From the NCBI GenBank assembly GCA_038243395.1, contig JBBSRC010000069.1, forward strand, positions 1-25,880: a DNA stretch of 25,880 nt, given 5' to 3'. The notes below the pieces were generated by a model. The model made no database searches. It was not told where the DNA came from and saw only the letters and a list, made by a program, of their open reading frames with translations. The position numbers and the translations under genes were made by a program. Shown one piece after another: positions 1-8,035 of the stretch; position 1 is the first letter of the stretch; each line of letters opens with the position of its first letter. This stretch comes from Gelidibacter sp038243395 (GTDB lineage: Bacteria > Bacteroidota > Bacteroidia > Flavobacteriales > Flavobacteriaceae).

Positions 1-928
1 CTGCTGCCATTGCTAAAGGATTTCCACTTAAAGTTCCCGCTTGATACACAGGGCCAATCGGTGCCAAATAATCCATGATCTCATTTCGCGCAGCAAACGC
101 ACCCACAGGAAGACCACCACCTATTACTTTTCCAAAGCAAATAATATCGGCATCAACACCATACAATTCTTGCGCACCACCTGCAGCCAATCTAAAACCA
201 GTCATGACCTCATCAAAAATCAACAAAATGCCGTGCTGATCACACAAGGTTCTTAACTTCCGTAAAAAATCATCTTTGGGAGGAATACACCCCATATTTC
301 CAGCAACGGGTTCAATAATGATACACGCGATTTCGTCGATGTTCGCTTCCACTAGTTCTGTGACATTAGCAATGTCATTAAACTTTGCTAAAAGCGTATC
401 CTTCGCTGTCCCTTTGGTAACTCCTGGACTATTTGGTGTACCAAAGGTAATGGCACCCGAACCTGCAGCTATTAAGAACGAGTCACTATGGCCATGGTAA
501 CACCCTGCAAACTTGATGATTTTATCTTTTTTGGTAAAACCACGTGCCAAGCGCACCGCACTCATACAGGCTTCTGTTCCTGAATTGACGAAACGAATTT
601 TATCAATATTAGGCACCATGGAAATTGCCAATTGCGCAATTTCAGTTTCTATGGCGGTCGGCATTCCAAAAGAAGTACCTTGTTTTGCTTTTTCTATCAA
701 CGCATCAACAACCGGATCAAACGCATGACCCAGAATCATTGGGCCCCATGAGTTGATATAGTCAATGTACATATTGCCATCTTCGTCATGCACATAGGCA
801 CCTTTGGCCGATTTTGCGAAAATTGGAGTTCCACCTACCGCGCCAAATGCTCTTACTGGCGAATTGACACCACCTGGAATAACTTTTTCTGCCTCCTTAA
901 ATAGACTACTACTACGTTGGTATAACAT
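1..928 (-). CDS. hemL: Glutamate-1-semialdehyde 2,1-aminomutase, 3' end outside window
   Basis: PLP enzyme of the C5 haem pathway that turns glutamate-1-semialdehyde into 5-aminolevulinate in the cytosol. The frame is open from an ATG at 926-928 to the window edge, so about 309 of the usual ~430 residues are visible and the C-terminus is missing. The N-terminus reads MLYQRSSSLFKEAEKVIPGG and is followed by GVNSPVRAFGAVGG, typical of the family. Further on come the NSGTEACMSAVRLARG segment, the GCYHGHSDSFL segment, IFDEVMTGFR and the PLP-lysine motif FGKVIGGGLPVGAF. It lies 9 bases downstream of the glucosaminidase gene on the same strand, so it is probably the last gene of that transcript. 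The HemL assignment over other class III aminotransferases rests on these motifs and is firm. Confidence 0.95.
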   Translation of the reverse strand, partial: MLYQRSSSLFKEAEKVIPGGVNSPVRAFGAVGGTPIFAKSAKGAYVHDEDGNMYIDYINSWGPMILGHAFDPVVDALIEKAKQGTSFGMPTAIETEIAQLAISMVPNIDKIRFVNSGTEACMSAVRLARGFTKKDKIIKFAGCYHGHSDSFLIAAGSGAITFGTPNSPGVTKGTAKDTLLAKFNDIANVTELVEANIDEIACIIIEPVAGNMGCIPPKDDFLRKLRTLCDQHGILLIFDEVMTGFRLAAGGAQELYGVDADIICFGKVIGGGLPVGAFAARNEIMDYLAPIGPVYQAGTLSGNPLAMAA

Positions 929-937
929 GAATTAAAT

Positions 938-1780
938 TTATTTTACAATGAGAATTTGACCAAGTTGTAAATTATTATTGATCATACCGTTAAGTTTTTG
1001 TAACTCATTAACGGTAAGATTATAGCGTTTTGATAAGGAATACATCGTATCGCCTTTTTCTACTTTATGCGTCACATTGGAAGCGATACCCGATTTTCGA
1101 GGTTTTGATGACGTTTTTCCTAAAACTTCCTGATCATATTTATATAACTGAAAACGCTCAATCAAGCTAATCAATTTGTCTGGATATTTTCTATCGGTGG
1201 CATAACCTGCTGCTCTTAACCCTTTGGCCCAACCTTCGTAATCGTCAACATCCAATTCGAATAATTTTGCATAACGCCCTCGTGAGGTTAAAAATTCCGA
1301 ATGGTCTTCAAAAGACTGCTCGGCATGTTTATACTTTCTAAAACATTCCTGGGAAGCGTCATCATCGTGAAATATTTTATCGCCGCCCCATCCGTGACAT
1401 TTAATGCCGAAGTGGTTATTGCCTTCCACAGCCAAACGTCCCCTTCCTGAAGCGGATTCCAATATCCCTTGAGCCAAGGTAATACTTGCGGGAATTTTAT
1501 GTTCGCGCATTTTTCGCTGGGCAATACTGCTGAAATCTGAGATATAAACTTCCGTAATATTGGCCGTACCCGAAGGTTTCGGAGCAGTTACAATTGGAGC
1601 ATTATTAACTGACTCTTCCCGTTCTTTTACAGAAGGTTGCGGTTTTTCGTGTTTCGTGACGACACGCTCAGTTTTTGCTTTTTTCTTTTTGGAAACGACG
1701 CGTTTTTTAGAACCACAACTGACAACGGTGGACACCAACATTAAAACCAATACTAATCTTACAACAAACTTCATATTCAT
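938..1780 (-). CDS. GH73 glucosaminidase lipoprotein with C-terminal LysM
   Basis: Predicted cell-wall hydrolase of 280 residues that cleaves the glycan chain of peptidoglycan. Residues 1-22 form a lipoprotein signal with a hydrophobic core and a VVSC lipobox, making Cys22 the lipidated residue. A Lys/Glu-rich linker runs to about 75. The glucosaminidase (GH73, FlgJ-like) domain spans about 76-216 and contains TLAQGILESASGRGRLA, whose Glu108 is the expected catalytic acid, and NNHFGIKCHGW. A LysM domain (about 236-280, HKVEKGDTMYSLSKRYNL) should bind peptidoglycan. The start codon overlaps the stop of the upstream PLP-enzyme gene by one base (TAATG), which suggests translational coupling; a second ATG two codons in is an alternative start. 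The family is common in Bacteroidota, and the exact physiological role is not visible here. Confidence 0.9.
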   Translation of the reverse strand: MNMKFVVRLVLVLMLVSTVVSCGSKKRVVSKKKKAKTERVVTKHEKPQPSVKEREESVNNAPIVTAPKPSGTANITEVYISDFSSIAQRKMREHKIPASITLAQGILESASGRGRLAVEGNNHFGIKCHGWGGDKIFHDDDASQECFRKYKHAEQSFEDHSEFLTSRGRYAKLFELDVDDYEGWAKGLRAAGYATDRKYPDKLISLIERFQLYKYDQEVLGKTSSKPRKSGIASNVTHKVEKGDTMYSLSKRYNLTVNELQKLNGMINNNLQLGQILIVK

Positions 1781-2691
1781 TAAATAATTAAAGACATTTG
1801 CTTTTGCTTTAAGCGTTCATTCATTCCAGAAATTCCTTGTAAACCCCCAGTATGTATAACCAGAATTTTTGAATGGTCAGGAAAATATCCCTTTTTCAAT
1901 AAATCCATAACGCCAAACATCAACTTCCCGGTGTAAATAGGATCTAACGGAATCTGATAATCGCGCTTAAACTGATTCATAAAACTGATTAATTCGGCAT
2001 TTATTTTAGCATATCCACCAAAATGATAATCAGTAATAAGTTCCCAGTTTAAATTTTTGGCAAACTTACTAATTTCTTCTTGTAAAAAATCACCTTTTAA
2101 CGCGGGAAAACCCAGAATCTTTTGATGTGGTTTTGAAGCATTTATAAGTCCTGAAATAGTACCTCCCGTTCCCACCGAGCAGCAGATATAATCATAATCA
2201 AAATCTTCTTGAGTTAAAATCTCTTCACAGCCTTTGATGGCGTAATCATTGGTCCCTCCTTCAGGAATTAAATAAATGTTTCCAAATTCATTTTTCAAAT
2301 TATCAATAAAACATTCCGACGTCTTATTTCTAAAGTCTTCTCTAGTTACAAATTTAAAACGCATGCCACAGTTTTTGGCAAATTTCAAGGTGGGATTAAT
2401 ATTAACTTGATCTATCAATTCCTCTCCTCGGATGACACCAATCGTCTCAAAACCATATTCTTTCCCAGCTGCTGCCACAGCAGCAATATGATTTGAAAAA
2501 GCACCTCCAAAAGTCAATAAGGTCTGCTTTTTTTCAGCTTGTGCTTTTTTTAGATTGTATTTAAGTTTTCGGTATTTATTTCCAGAAACGAATGGATGAA
2601 TAAGGTCTTCTCTTTTTACAGATAGTACTTGTTTAAAAATAGGACCTATATTTAAGGTTTGATTTTTCGAAAGATGGACTTTAAAATTCAT
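1780..2691 (-). CDS. PLP-dependent ACC deaminase / D-cysteine desulfhydrase family enzyme
   Basis: A 303-residue fold-type II PLP enzyme of the tryptophan-synthase-beta superfamily. The PLP lysine is Lys39 in SGNKYRKLKYN. The substrate loop FGGAFSNHIAAVAAAG holds the Ser66-Asn67-His68 triad that ACC deaminases and D-cysteine desulfhydrases share. SVGTGGTISGL is the phosphate-binding loop, and the C-terminus has the family motif IHTGGLQG. The protein is shorter than characterised members (about 325-340 residues), as is usual for flavobacterial homologues. From the sequence I cannot decide whether it is a true 1-aminocyclopropane-1-carboxylate deaminase or a D-cysteine desulfhydrase; the latter seems more likely. 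It overlaps the upstream gene by four bases (ATGA) and the downstream one by one. Confidence 0.85.
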   Translation of the reverse strand: MNFKVHLSKNQTLNIGPIFKQVLSVKREDLIHPFVSGNKYRKLKYNLKKAQAEKKQTLLTFGGAFSNHIAAVAAAGKEYGFETIGVIRGEELIDQVNINPTLKFAKNCGMRFKFVTREDFRNKTSECFIDNLKNEFGNIYLIPEGGTNDYAIKGCEEILTQEDFDYDYICCSVGTGGTISGLINASKPHQKILGFPALKGDFLQEEISKFAKNLNWELITDYHFGGYAKINAELISFMNQFKRDYQIPLDPIYTGKLMFGVMDLLKKGYFPDHSKILVIHTGGLQGISGMNERLKQKQMSLII

Positions 2692-3020
2692 GGTTTACAA
2701 AGATATTTCAAAAAGTTCCAAAACGGACGATTTTTAAGATATTCTAAGTCCTGTTCATTTTGATAGGCTTCGCGCTCAAACGATATATTCCGATAAGCTT
2801 GGTGCCAATTTTTATAATGCAGATACCGTATTATAAACTCCAATCCGTACCACAGAAAGAACGGAACGATCATCATTTGCAATTGCTGTTTTAGATGAAT
2901 GCGTTCATGGTTTACAAAAACTTTATTAAGTTTGAGATAAGCATACTTAACGAATACAAACGGAAATAAAGTAATGCCTATATAACCTTTGGGAATCATG
3001 TATTTTGAAACTAAAATCAT
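2688..3020 (-). CDS. Small membrane protein with HExxH motif, function unknown
   Basis: A 110-residue protein I cannot name. The N-terminal half (about 13-30) is hydrophobic. It is followed by NHERIHLKQQ, a perfect HExxH (His38, Glu39, His42). A second hydrophobic segment (about 48-66, VPFFLWYGLEFIIRYL) and then FEREAYQNEQ follow, where a Glu could be a third metal ligand. The arrangement recalls the minimal core of M56/BlaR1-type membrane zinc peptidases, but this is inference from motifs only. It is the first gene of a four-gene minus-strand run and overlaps the PLP-enzyme gene by four bases. A second ATG at codon 8 (2997-2999) is a plausible alternative start. Its 5' end is divergent from the plus-strand promoter at 3031-3063. 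Confidence 0.65.
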   Translation of the reverse strand: MILVSKYMIPKGYIGITLFPFVFVKYAYLKLNKVFVNHERIHLKQQLQMMIVPFFLWYGLEFIIRYLHYKNWHQAYRNISFEREAYQNEQDLEYLKNRPFWNFLKYLCKP

Positions 3021-3030
3021 ATATAAGCCA

Positions 3031-3063
3031 TTTCAAAAATCTCTCCAATTTACACTATCTTTG
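3031..3063 (+). promoter_or_regulatory. Bacteroidota-type promoter of the DUF5522-hutU unit
   Basis: A perfect TAnnTTTG -7 box (TATCTTTG) lies at 3056-3063. A weak -33 candidate, TTTC, lies at 3031-3034, with 21 bases between. TAnnTTTG with TTTG about 19-21 bases upstream is the established sigma-ABfr consensus of Bacteroidota. The expected start of transcription is only a few bases before the ATG at 3070, so the first message would be nearly leaderless. Confidence 0.6.
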
Positions 3064-3069
3064 TTAGAT

Positions 3070-3255
3070 ATGAAGAAAATTGTGCCCGTTGAAGAAGGCG
3101 ATTATTATTTGACACCAGAAGGTTACCGTTGTTTTACAGAGCAATACCACCTCAAACGCGGATATTGCTGTGAAAGCGGTTGCAGACATTGCCCTTATGG
3201 GTTTGACCCTTCGACGCAGCTCAGGGCTGGCAAAAATAAATTAAAAAGAAATTAA
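3070..3255 (+). CDS. Small cysteine-rich DUF5522-type protein
   Basis: A 61-residue protein with the pattern FTEQYHLKRGYCCESGCRHC PYGF (split here for length), carrying Cys21, 33, 34, 38 and 41. This block is characteristic of DUF5522 proteins in Bacteroidota; the function is unknown and a metal site is plausible. The frame extends upstream to 2989, but the ATG at 3070 is chosen because the promoter box ends at 3063 and homology begins here. The stop overlaps the hutU start by one base (TAATG), so the two are probably coupled. The tail after PYGF is encoded by a palindromic repeat (3206-3232), so the C-terminus DPSTQLRAGKNKLKRN is probably not ancestral. Confidence 0.75.
   Translation: MKKIVPVEEGDYYLTPEGYRCFTEQYHLKRGYCCESGCRHCPYGFDPSTQLRAGKNKLKRN
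3206..3232. repeat. Palindromic repeat read in frame at the 3' end of the DUF5522-type gene
   Basis: CCCT at 3207-3210 and AGGG at 3223-3226 enclose TCGACGCAGCTC. The core closely resembles the TTCGACAAGCTCAG sequence at 18911-18924, a widespread intergenic repeat type in flavobacteria (recalled, not searched). Here it is translated as DPSTQLRAG. Confidence 0.5.
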
Positions 3256-5270
3256 TGCAAACCACTTCCATTTCTTTTAAAGATCAAATTTTAGAAGGCA
3301 TCCCAAGTGTTTTACCACCAGTGAAACCTTATGATGACTCTATTAATCATGCGCCAAAACGTAAAGATATTTTATCTGATGAAGAAAAAAAGTTGGCCTT
3401 ACAAAATGCATTGCGCTATTTTGATCCCAGTCAGCATGTCGAATTGCTTCCGGAATTTAAAAATGAATTAGAGACCTACGGTAGAATTTATATGTACCGT
3501 TTGCGTCCAGATTATAGAATGTACGCCAGACCTTTGGAAGCTTATCCTGCACAATCCAAACAAGCCGCCGCGATTATGTTGATGATTCAGAACAATCTTG
3601 ACTATGCGGTGGCACAACATCCTCATGAACTGATTACCTATGGCGGAAATGGCGCGGTGTTTTCAAATTGGGCACAATACCGATTGACCATGAAGTATTT
3701 GGCTGAAATGAATGACGAGCAGACGTTAACCATTTACTCAGGGCATCCCATGGGATTATTTCCCAGTCATAAAGACGCACCAAGAGTTGTGGTTACCAAC
3801 GGCATGATGATTCCGAATTATTCGAAACCTGATGATTATGAAAAATTCAACGCCTTAGGCGTTACACAATACGGACAAATGACTGCGGGAAGTTACATGT
3901 ACATCGGGCCGCAAGGCATCGTTCATGGCACAACCATTACAGTTTTAAATGCCTTCCGAAAAATAAACAAATCTCCAAAAGGAAATCTTTTCGTAACCTC
4001 TGGATTAGGCGGGATGTCGGGAGCACAACCTAAAGCTGGAACTATTGCGGGTTGCATTACAGTTTGTGCCGAAGTGAACCCAAAAATCGCGCAAGTCCGT
4101 TTAGATCAAGGTTGGATTGATGAAAAAATCACTGATTTAGATCAACTTGTAGAACGCGTTAAAAAAGCCAAAGCAGATGAAGAGACTGTTTCTTTGGCCT
4201 ATTTGGGAAATATCGTAGAGGTATGGGAAAAGTTTGATCAAGAAAACTTACATATTGATTTAGGAAGTGATCAAACCTCGCTTCATAATCCTTGGGCAGG
4301 TGGCTATTATCCAGTAGATATCTCTTTTGAAGATGCCAATGAGATGATGGCAAACAATCCAGCGCTATTTAAAGAAAAAGTGCAAGAAACATTACGTCGT
4401 CATGCCAAAGCAATTAATAAGCATACTGATAGGGGCACTTACTTTTTTGATTATGGCAATGCTTTCCTATTGGAAGCTTCACGAGCTGGCGCAGATGTAA
4501 TGTCTGAAAATCCGACCTTGGGACGTGAATTTAAATTCCCAAGTTATGTTCAGGACATTATGGGCCCTGTGTGTTTTGATTATGGCTTTGGACCTTTTAG
4601 ATGGGTTTGCACTTCAGGAAAACCAGAAGATTTAGAAAAGACAGATGATATTGCTTGTAAAGTTTTGGAGGACATAAAGCAAAATGCTCCTGAACAAATT
4701 CAGCAGCAAATGATCGATAACATCCAATGGATTAAAGGTGCCCAAGAGAATAATTTAGTGGTCGGTTCGCAAGCCAGAATTTTATATGCAGATGCTGAAG
4801 GCCGCATGAAAATTGCCCAAGCTTTTAATGAGGCCATTGCTAAAGGAGACATCGGGTATGTGGTATTAGGCCGTGATCATCACGACGTATCGGGCACAGA
4901 TTCGCCATACCGAGAAACCTCAAATATTTATGACGGTTCTCGTTTTACGGCTGATATGGCCATCCAAAACGTGATTGGCGATAGCTTCAGAGGCGCCACT
5001 TGGGTAAGCATCCATAATGGTGGTGGTGTTGGTTGGGGCGAAGTTATTAATGGTGGATTTGGTATGATTCTTGATGGTACTAAAGACGCCGAAAGGCGCT
5101 TAAAATCAATGCTTTTCTGGGATGTCAACAATGGAATTTCCCGACGCAGCTGGGCAAGAAATGAAGGCGCCATTTTCGCTATAAAACGCGCTATGGAAAG
5201 TGAGCCCAATTTAAAGGTCACACTTCCCAATCTCGTAGATAAGGATTTATTGAATTCGTTAAAACCCTAA
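3255..5270 (+). CDS. hutU: Urocanate hydratase (urocanase), long Bacteroidota form
   Basis: Cytosolic enzyme of histidine catabolism that hydrates urocanate to 4-imidazolone-5-propionate using tightly bound NAD+ as an electrophile. At 671 residues it is longer than the ~555-residue proteobacterial enzyme but matches the long form seen in Bacteroidota. Family landmarks are YGGNGAVFSNWAQYRL (129-143), QMTAGSYMYIGPQGIVHGT (208-226), the NAD-binding GLGGMSGAQPKAG (250-262), FGFGPFRWVCTSGKPED, GRDHHDVSGTDSPYRE and near the C-terminus NGGGVGWGEVINGGFGMILDG (split in the protein by one Gly run). No other hut gene (hutH, hutI, hutG) is present in the window. It follows the DUF5522-type gene with a one-base overlap and is followed after 11 bases by a lipoprotein gene. 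Confidence 0.95.
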   Translation: MQTTSISFKDQILEGIPSVLPPVKPYDDSINHAPKRKDILSDEEKKLALQNALRYFDPSQHVELLPEFKNELETYGRIYMYRLRPDYRMYARPLEAYPAQSKQAAAIMLMIQNNLDYAVAQHPHELITYGGNGAVFSNWAQYRLTMKYLAEMNDEQTLTIYSGHPMGLFPSHKDAPRVVVTNGMMIPNYSKPDDYEKFNALGVTQYGQMTAGSYMYIGPQGIVHGTTITVLNAFRKINKSPKGNLFVTSGLGGMSGAQPKAGTIAGCITVCAEVNPKIAQVRLDQGWIDEKITDLDQLVERVKKAKADEETVSLAYLGNIVEVWEKFDQENLHIDLGSDQTSLHNPWAGGYYPVDISFEDANEMMANNPALFKEKVQETLRRHAKAINKHTDRGTYFFDYGNAFLLEASRAGADVMSENPTLGREFKFPSYVQDIMGPVCFDYGFGPFRWVCTSGKPEDLEKTDDIACKVLEDIKQNAPEQIQQQMIDNIQWIKGAQENNLVVGSQARILYADAEGRMKIAQAFNEAIAKGDIGYVVLGRDHHDVSGTDSPYRETSNIYDGSRFTADMAIQNVIGDSFRGATWVSIHNGGGVGWGEVINGGFGMILDGTKDAERRLKSMLFWDVNNGISRRSWARNEGAIFAIKRAMESEPNLKVTLPNLVDKDLLNSLKP

Positions 5271-5281
5271 ATAAAAATGCT

Positions 5282-5878
5282 ATGAAAAAATTAAAAAATC
5301 TTTTTGAGTACGTTAATTTGAGCTCCTTGAGCAGTAAAGTTATTAAAGCAATACCGATATTGATGTTGTTTGTTTTGGTTGCTTCTTGTAGTTCAGTACA
5401 AGTGGCCGCAGATTATGATAAGAACGCCAATTTTAACCAATACAAAACCTTTGCTTTTTTCAAATCAGGTATTGACAAAGCCGAAATAAGCGATCTTGAC
5501 AAACGCCGAATCTTAAGAGCAATTGAAAGTGAATTGATGGCGAAAGGCTTTACAAAATCTGAAACGCCAGACATGTTGGTCAGTATTTTCACAAAATCAC
5601 GCGACAAAGTAAACGTTTATAATAACAACATGGGTTACGGACCTTATGGCTATGGATGGGGATGGAGTCCTTATTATTGGAATTCTGGATATAGCAATGT
5701 CTCAACCTCTACGGAAGGCACACTCTATGTGGATTTTATAGATGCCAATAAAAAAGAATTGGTATGGCAAGGTATGGGAACTGGTTATTTAACGCAAAAT
5801 ATGAATAAAAAAGAGGAGCGAATTAAGGAATTTGTCTCTAAAATCATGGAGAAATATCCTCCTGGAATGCAAAAATAA
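5282..5878 (+). CDS. DUF4136-type lipoprotein
   Basis: A 198-residue predicted outer-membrane or periplasmic lipoprotein. The signal is unusual: a long N-region of about 22 residues precedes the hydrophobic stretch AIPILMLFVLVASC, with Cys36 as the lipidated residue. The mature part begins SSVQVAADYDKNANFNQYKTFAFF, typical of the DUF4136 family, followed by a Gly/Tyr-rich stretch (MGYGPYGYGWGWSPYYW) and a conserved LYVDFIDANKKELVWQGMG motif. No enzymatic function is known. It lies 11 bases after hutU, so it probably shares the transcript, which ends at the hairpin at 5901-5931. Confidence 0.85.
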   Translation: MKKLKNLFEYVNLSSLSSKVIKAIPILMLFVLVASCSSVQVAADYDKNANFNQYKTFAFFKSGIDKAEISDLDKRRILRAIESELMAKGFTKSETPDMLVSIFTKSRDKVNVYNNNMGYGPYGYGWGWSPYYWNSGYSNVSTSTEGTLYVDFIDANKKELVWQGMGTGYLTQNMNKKEERIKEFVSKIMEKYPPGMQK

Positions 5879-5900
5879 AATAATTTCAAAGGAAGAACTC

Positions 5901-5931
5901 AAAGCATCAATTGTAATAGTTGATGCTTTTC
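5901..5931 (+). terminator. Hairpin terminator after the hutU-lipoprotein unit
   Basis: Stem AAGCATCAA (5902-5910) pairs perfectly with TTGATGCTT (5920-5928) around a nine-base loop, followed by a short T-rich run. It lies 23 bases after the lipoprotein stop, before the next promoter. Confidence 0.75.
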
Positions 5932-5977
5932 TTATACCTGATAATAGCGATTAAAAGTCTCTTTCGTTCAAAAACCC

Positions 5978-5985
5978 TATATTTG
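5978..5985 (+). promoter_or_regulatory. -7 box of the SulP gene promoter
   Basis: TATATTTG is an exact match to the Bacteroidota TAnnTTTG element, 23 bases before the SulP start codon. No clear TTTG is seen at the -33 position, so it may be an activator-dependent or weak promoter. The terminator just upstream supports an independent transcription start here. Confidence 0.55.
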
Positions 5986-6008
5986 CGCCCCTTTTAATAT
6001 AGAAATTT

Positions 6009-7679
6009 ATGATATTTAGCAAGTCTACAAGAACGAATTTTACTCAAAATCCAAAAAACGACATTCTTGCGGGCATAACTGTATCATTAGCGATGATCCC
6101 TGAAGTTGTTGCCTTTGCTTTTGTGGCACAAATAGATCCTTTGGTAGCTTTATCAGGAGCATTCATTGTTGGACTTATAGCCGCTGTTTTTGGAGGACGG
6201 CCTGGATTAATTACTGGTGCTGCCGGTGCTGTAGCCGTCATTTTCGTAAATCTTATTTCAGAAGGGCATTCTAAAGGTCTGTTATATGACACCCCTATTG
6301 ACAATATGGGCTACTTTTATTTATTAGCTGCGGTTGTATTAATGGGATTATTTCAAGTAGGAGCTGGTGTTTTAAAATTAGGGCGTTTTGTGCGTTTGAT
6401 ACCTCACTCCGTGATGTTAGGATTTGTAAACGGGTTGGCGATTGTAATCTTTATGGCGCAAGTGCGTATGTTCTCTCATAAAGAATTAGAAATAGGCGCT
6501 GATGGATTAAAAAAGTATATCAACGTTCCAATGGTTGGGTCAGAATTATACATCATGCTTGGTCTCGTGGGGCTGACAATGGCCATTATTTGGTTGCTTC
6601 CTAAAATAACCACTAAGATCCCTGCGGCCTTGACGGCAATTCTCGTTACCACTGGTGTTGTTGTTTTTAGTGGTCTTGATGTAAGCACGGTTGGCTCGTA
6701 CATATTAGAAGGCGGTGGCGACGGATTAAAAGGCGAATTCCCCACTCCAAACACTGAACTTTGGCAAAATTTACCTATCAATTTTGATACCCTTAAATTT
6801 ATTCTTCCTTATGCCTTTCTAGCGGCCTCGGTAGGACTCATCGAATCATTATTGACCATGAATTTGGTAGATGAATTGACAGATACACGGGGCAATGGAA
6901 ACAGAGAATGTGTAGCGCAAGGCGCTGGAAACATTATGAGTGGCTTATTTGGCGGTACGGGAGGCTGTGGTATGATTGGTCAAACTGTTATCAATATAAA
7001 TTCTGGTGGAAGAGGCCGTTTATCTGGAATTATGATGGCACTAACATTGTTAACATTTATCTTGTTTACTGATGAATATATTGAACAAGTGCCCATTGCT
7101 GCTTTAATAGGTGTGATGTTTATGATGGTAATCGAAACATTTGCGTGGTCTAGTTTTAGAATTATTAGAAAAATTCCTAAGTCAGATGCCGTTGTGCTTG
7201 TGGTTGTATCTGCAGTGACTGTCATATTTGATCTTGCAATTGCAGTATTTATCGGTGTTATACTGTCGGCACTTGTATTTGCATGGAAAAACGCGATAAT
7301 GATTAGAGCCCGCAAACGTGTGAAAGAAGACGGCACCAAAGTTTATGAAATATGGGGCCCCTTATTTTTTGGCTCCGTTCAAAATTTTAATACAAAGTTT
7401 GATATCAAGGAAGATCCTCAAAATGTAGAAATAGACTTTGTAGAATCGCGCGTAAGCGATCATTCTGCAATTGAAGCGATTTTTAATTTAGTAAAAAAAT
7501 ACGAAGCTGAAGGAAAATCCATTAGGCTAAAGCATTTAAATGAAGACAGTAAGATATTACTCTACAAAGCTAGTCCTAAATTTAAAGAAGTGATTGTTGA
7601 AGACGTAGACGACCCAAGATATTATTTAGCGGAAGATCCTGAGAAGTTTACAAAACCACTTTCAGAATATGAATTATAA
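6009..7679 (+). CDS. SulP family inorganic anion transporter
   Basis: A 556-residue inner-membrane secondary transporter of the SulP/SLC26 family. The N-terminus DILAGITVSLAMIPEVVAFAFVAQIDPLVAL is the hallmark first segment of the family (quoted in part), followed by GLITGAAGAVAVIF. Many hydrophobic helices follow to about residue 425, including the conserved stretch LTDTRGNGNRECVAQGAGN and FGGTGGCGMIGQT. A cytosolic STAS domain occupies the last ~120 residues. Substrate (sulfate, bicarbonate or another anion) cannot be read from the sequence; bicarbonate is often proposed for marine homologues. The gene has its own promoter box and a strong terminator, so it is monocistronic. Confidence 0.92.
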   Translation: MIFSKSTRTNFTQNPKNDILAGITVSLAMIPEVVAFAFVAQIDPLVALSGAFIVGLIAAVFGGRPGLITGAAGAVAVIFVNLISEGHSKGLLYDTPIDNMGYFYLLAAVVLMGLFQVGAGVLKLGRFVRLIPHSVMLGFVNGLAIVIFMAQVRMFSHKELEIGADGLKKYINVPMVGSELYIMLGLVGLTMAIIWLLPKITTKIPAALTAILVTTGVVVFSGLDVSTVGSYILEGGGDGLKGEFPTPNTELWQNLPINFDTLKFILPYAFLAASVGLIESLLTMNLVDELTDTRGNGNRECVAQGAGNIMSGLFGGTGGCGMIGQTVININSGGRGRLSGIMMALTLLTFILFTDEYIEQVPIAALIGVMFMMVIETFAWSSFRIIRKIPKSDAVVLVVVSAVTVIFDLAIAVFIGVILSALVFAWKNAIMIRARKRVKEDGTKVYEIWGPLFFGSVQNFNTKFDIKEDPQNVEIDFVESRVSDHSAIEAIFNLVKKYEAEGKSIRLKHLNEDSKILLYKASPKFKEVIVEDVDDPRYYLAEDPEKFTKPLSEYEL

Positions 7680-7713
7680 AAAAAGCGACTCTTTCAAAGA
7701 GTCGCTTTTTTTA
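7679..7713. terminator. Strong, possibly bidirectional terminator between SulP gene and small lipoprotein
   Basis: AAAAGCGACTCTTT (7681-7694) pairs with AAAGAGTCGCTTTT (7696-7709), flanked by A and T runs on both sides. The convergent gene on the minus strand ends at 7731, so the hairpin can serve both transcripts. Confidence 0.9.
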
Positions 7714-7730
7714 AATATGTTTAACGATGC

Positions 7731-7973
7731 TTAATTATCGTCATTTTTTGTTTTCTCCTTGATTTTGACATTACCATCACTATCTGTTTTAATTTTCACT
7801 TTTTTATCGTCAGTTTCCATCTTTATCTTATCGCCATCTCTTTTCACCTTGACTTCGGCACCTTGATCGTTCATTTCATCGATTACTCTTTCTTTTTCTG
7901 TTTGTTCTCTACATGAGGTCAAAGACAGCGCTAAGAAAAGAGCCATGAATGTTGTAAAAACTACTTTTTTCAT
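7731..7973 (-). CDS. Small lipoprotein with charged repeat, function unknown
   Basis: An 80-residue lipoprotein. The signal peptide MKKVVFTTFMALFLALSLTSC ends in a clear LTSC lipobox with Cys21. The mature part is almost entirely charged, with alternating short beta-like units (VKVKRDGDKIKMETDDKKVK and VKIKTDSDGNVKIKEKTK). No conserved enzymatic motif is visible. It converges with the SulP gene on a shared terminator and lies 62 bases downstream of the E1 gene's stop end, on the same strand. It could be the last gene of the paa/E1 transcript or be independently expressed; no TAnnTTTG box was found upstream. Confidence 0.75.
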   Translation of the reverse strand: MKKVVFTTFMALFLALSLTSCREQTEKERVIDEMNDQGAEVKVKRDGDKIKMETDDKKVKIKTDSDGNVKIKEKTKNDDN

Positions 7974-8035
7974 AATACTAAGTTTTAATGTTTGAGGTGA
8001 AATTACCGCCTATTAAGATGCTCTTTTAACTCTAA

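Noticed and set aside
41..728. Three open frames on the plus strand over hemL
   Set aside because: They are antisense to a clearly recognisable hemL frame and have low-complexity, non-protein-like composition.
6980..7339. 119-codon Thr/Ile-rich frame on the minus strand
   Set aside because: Antisense shadow of SulP transmembrane helices, no start context and no motif.
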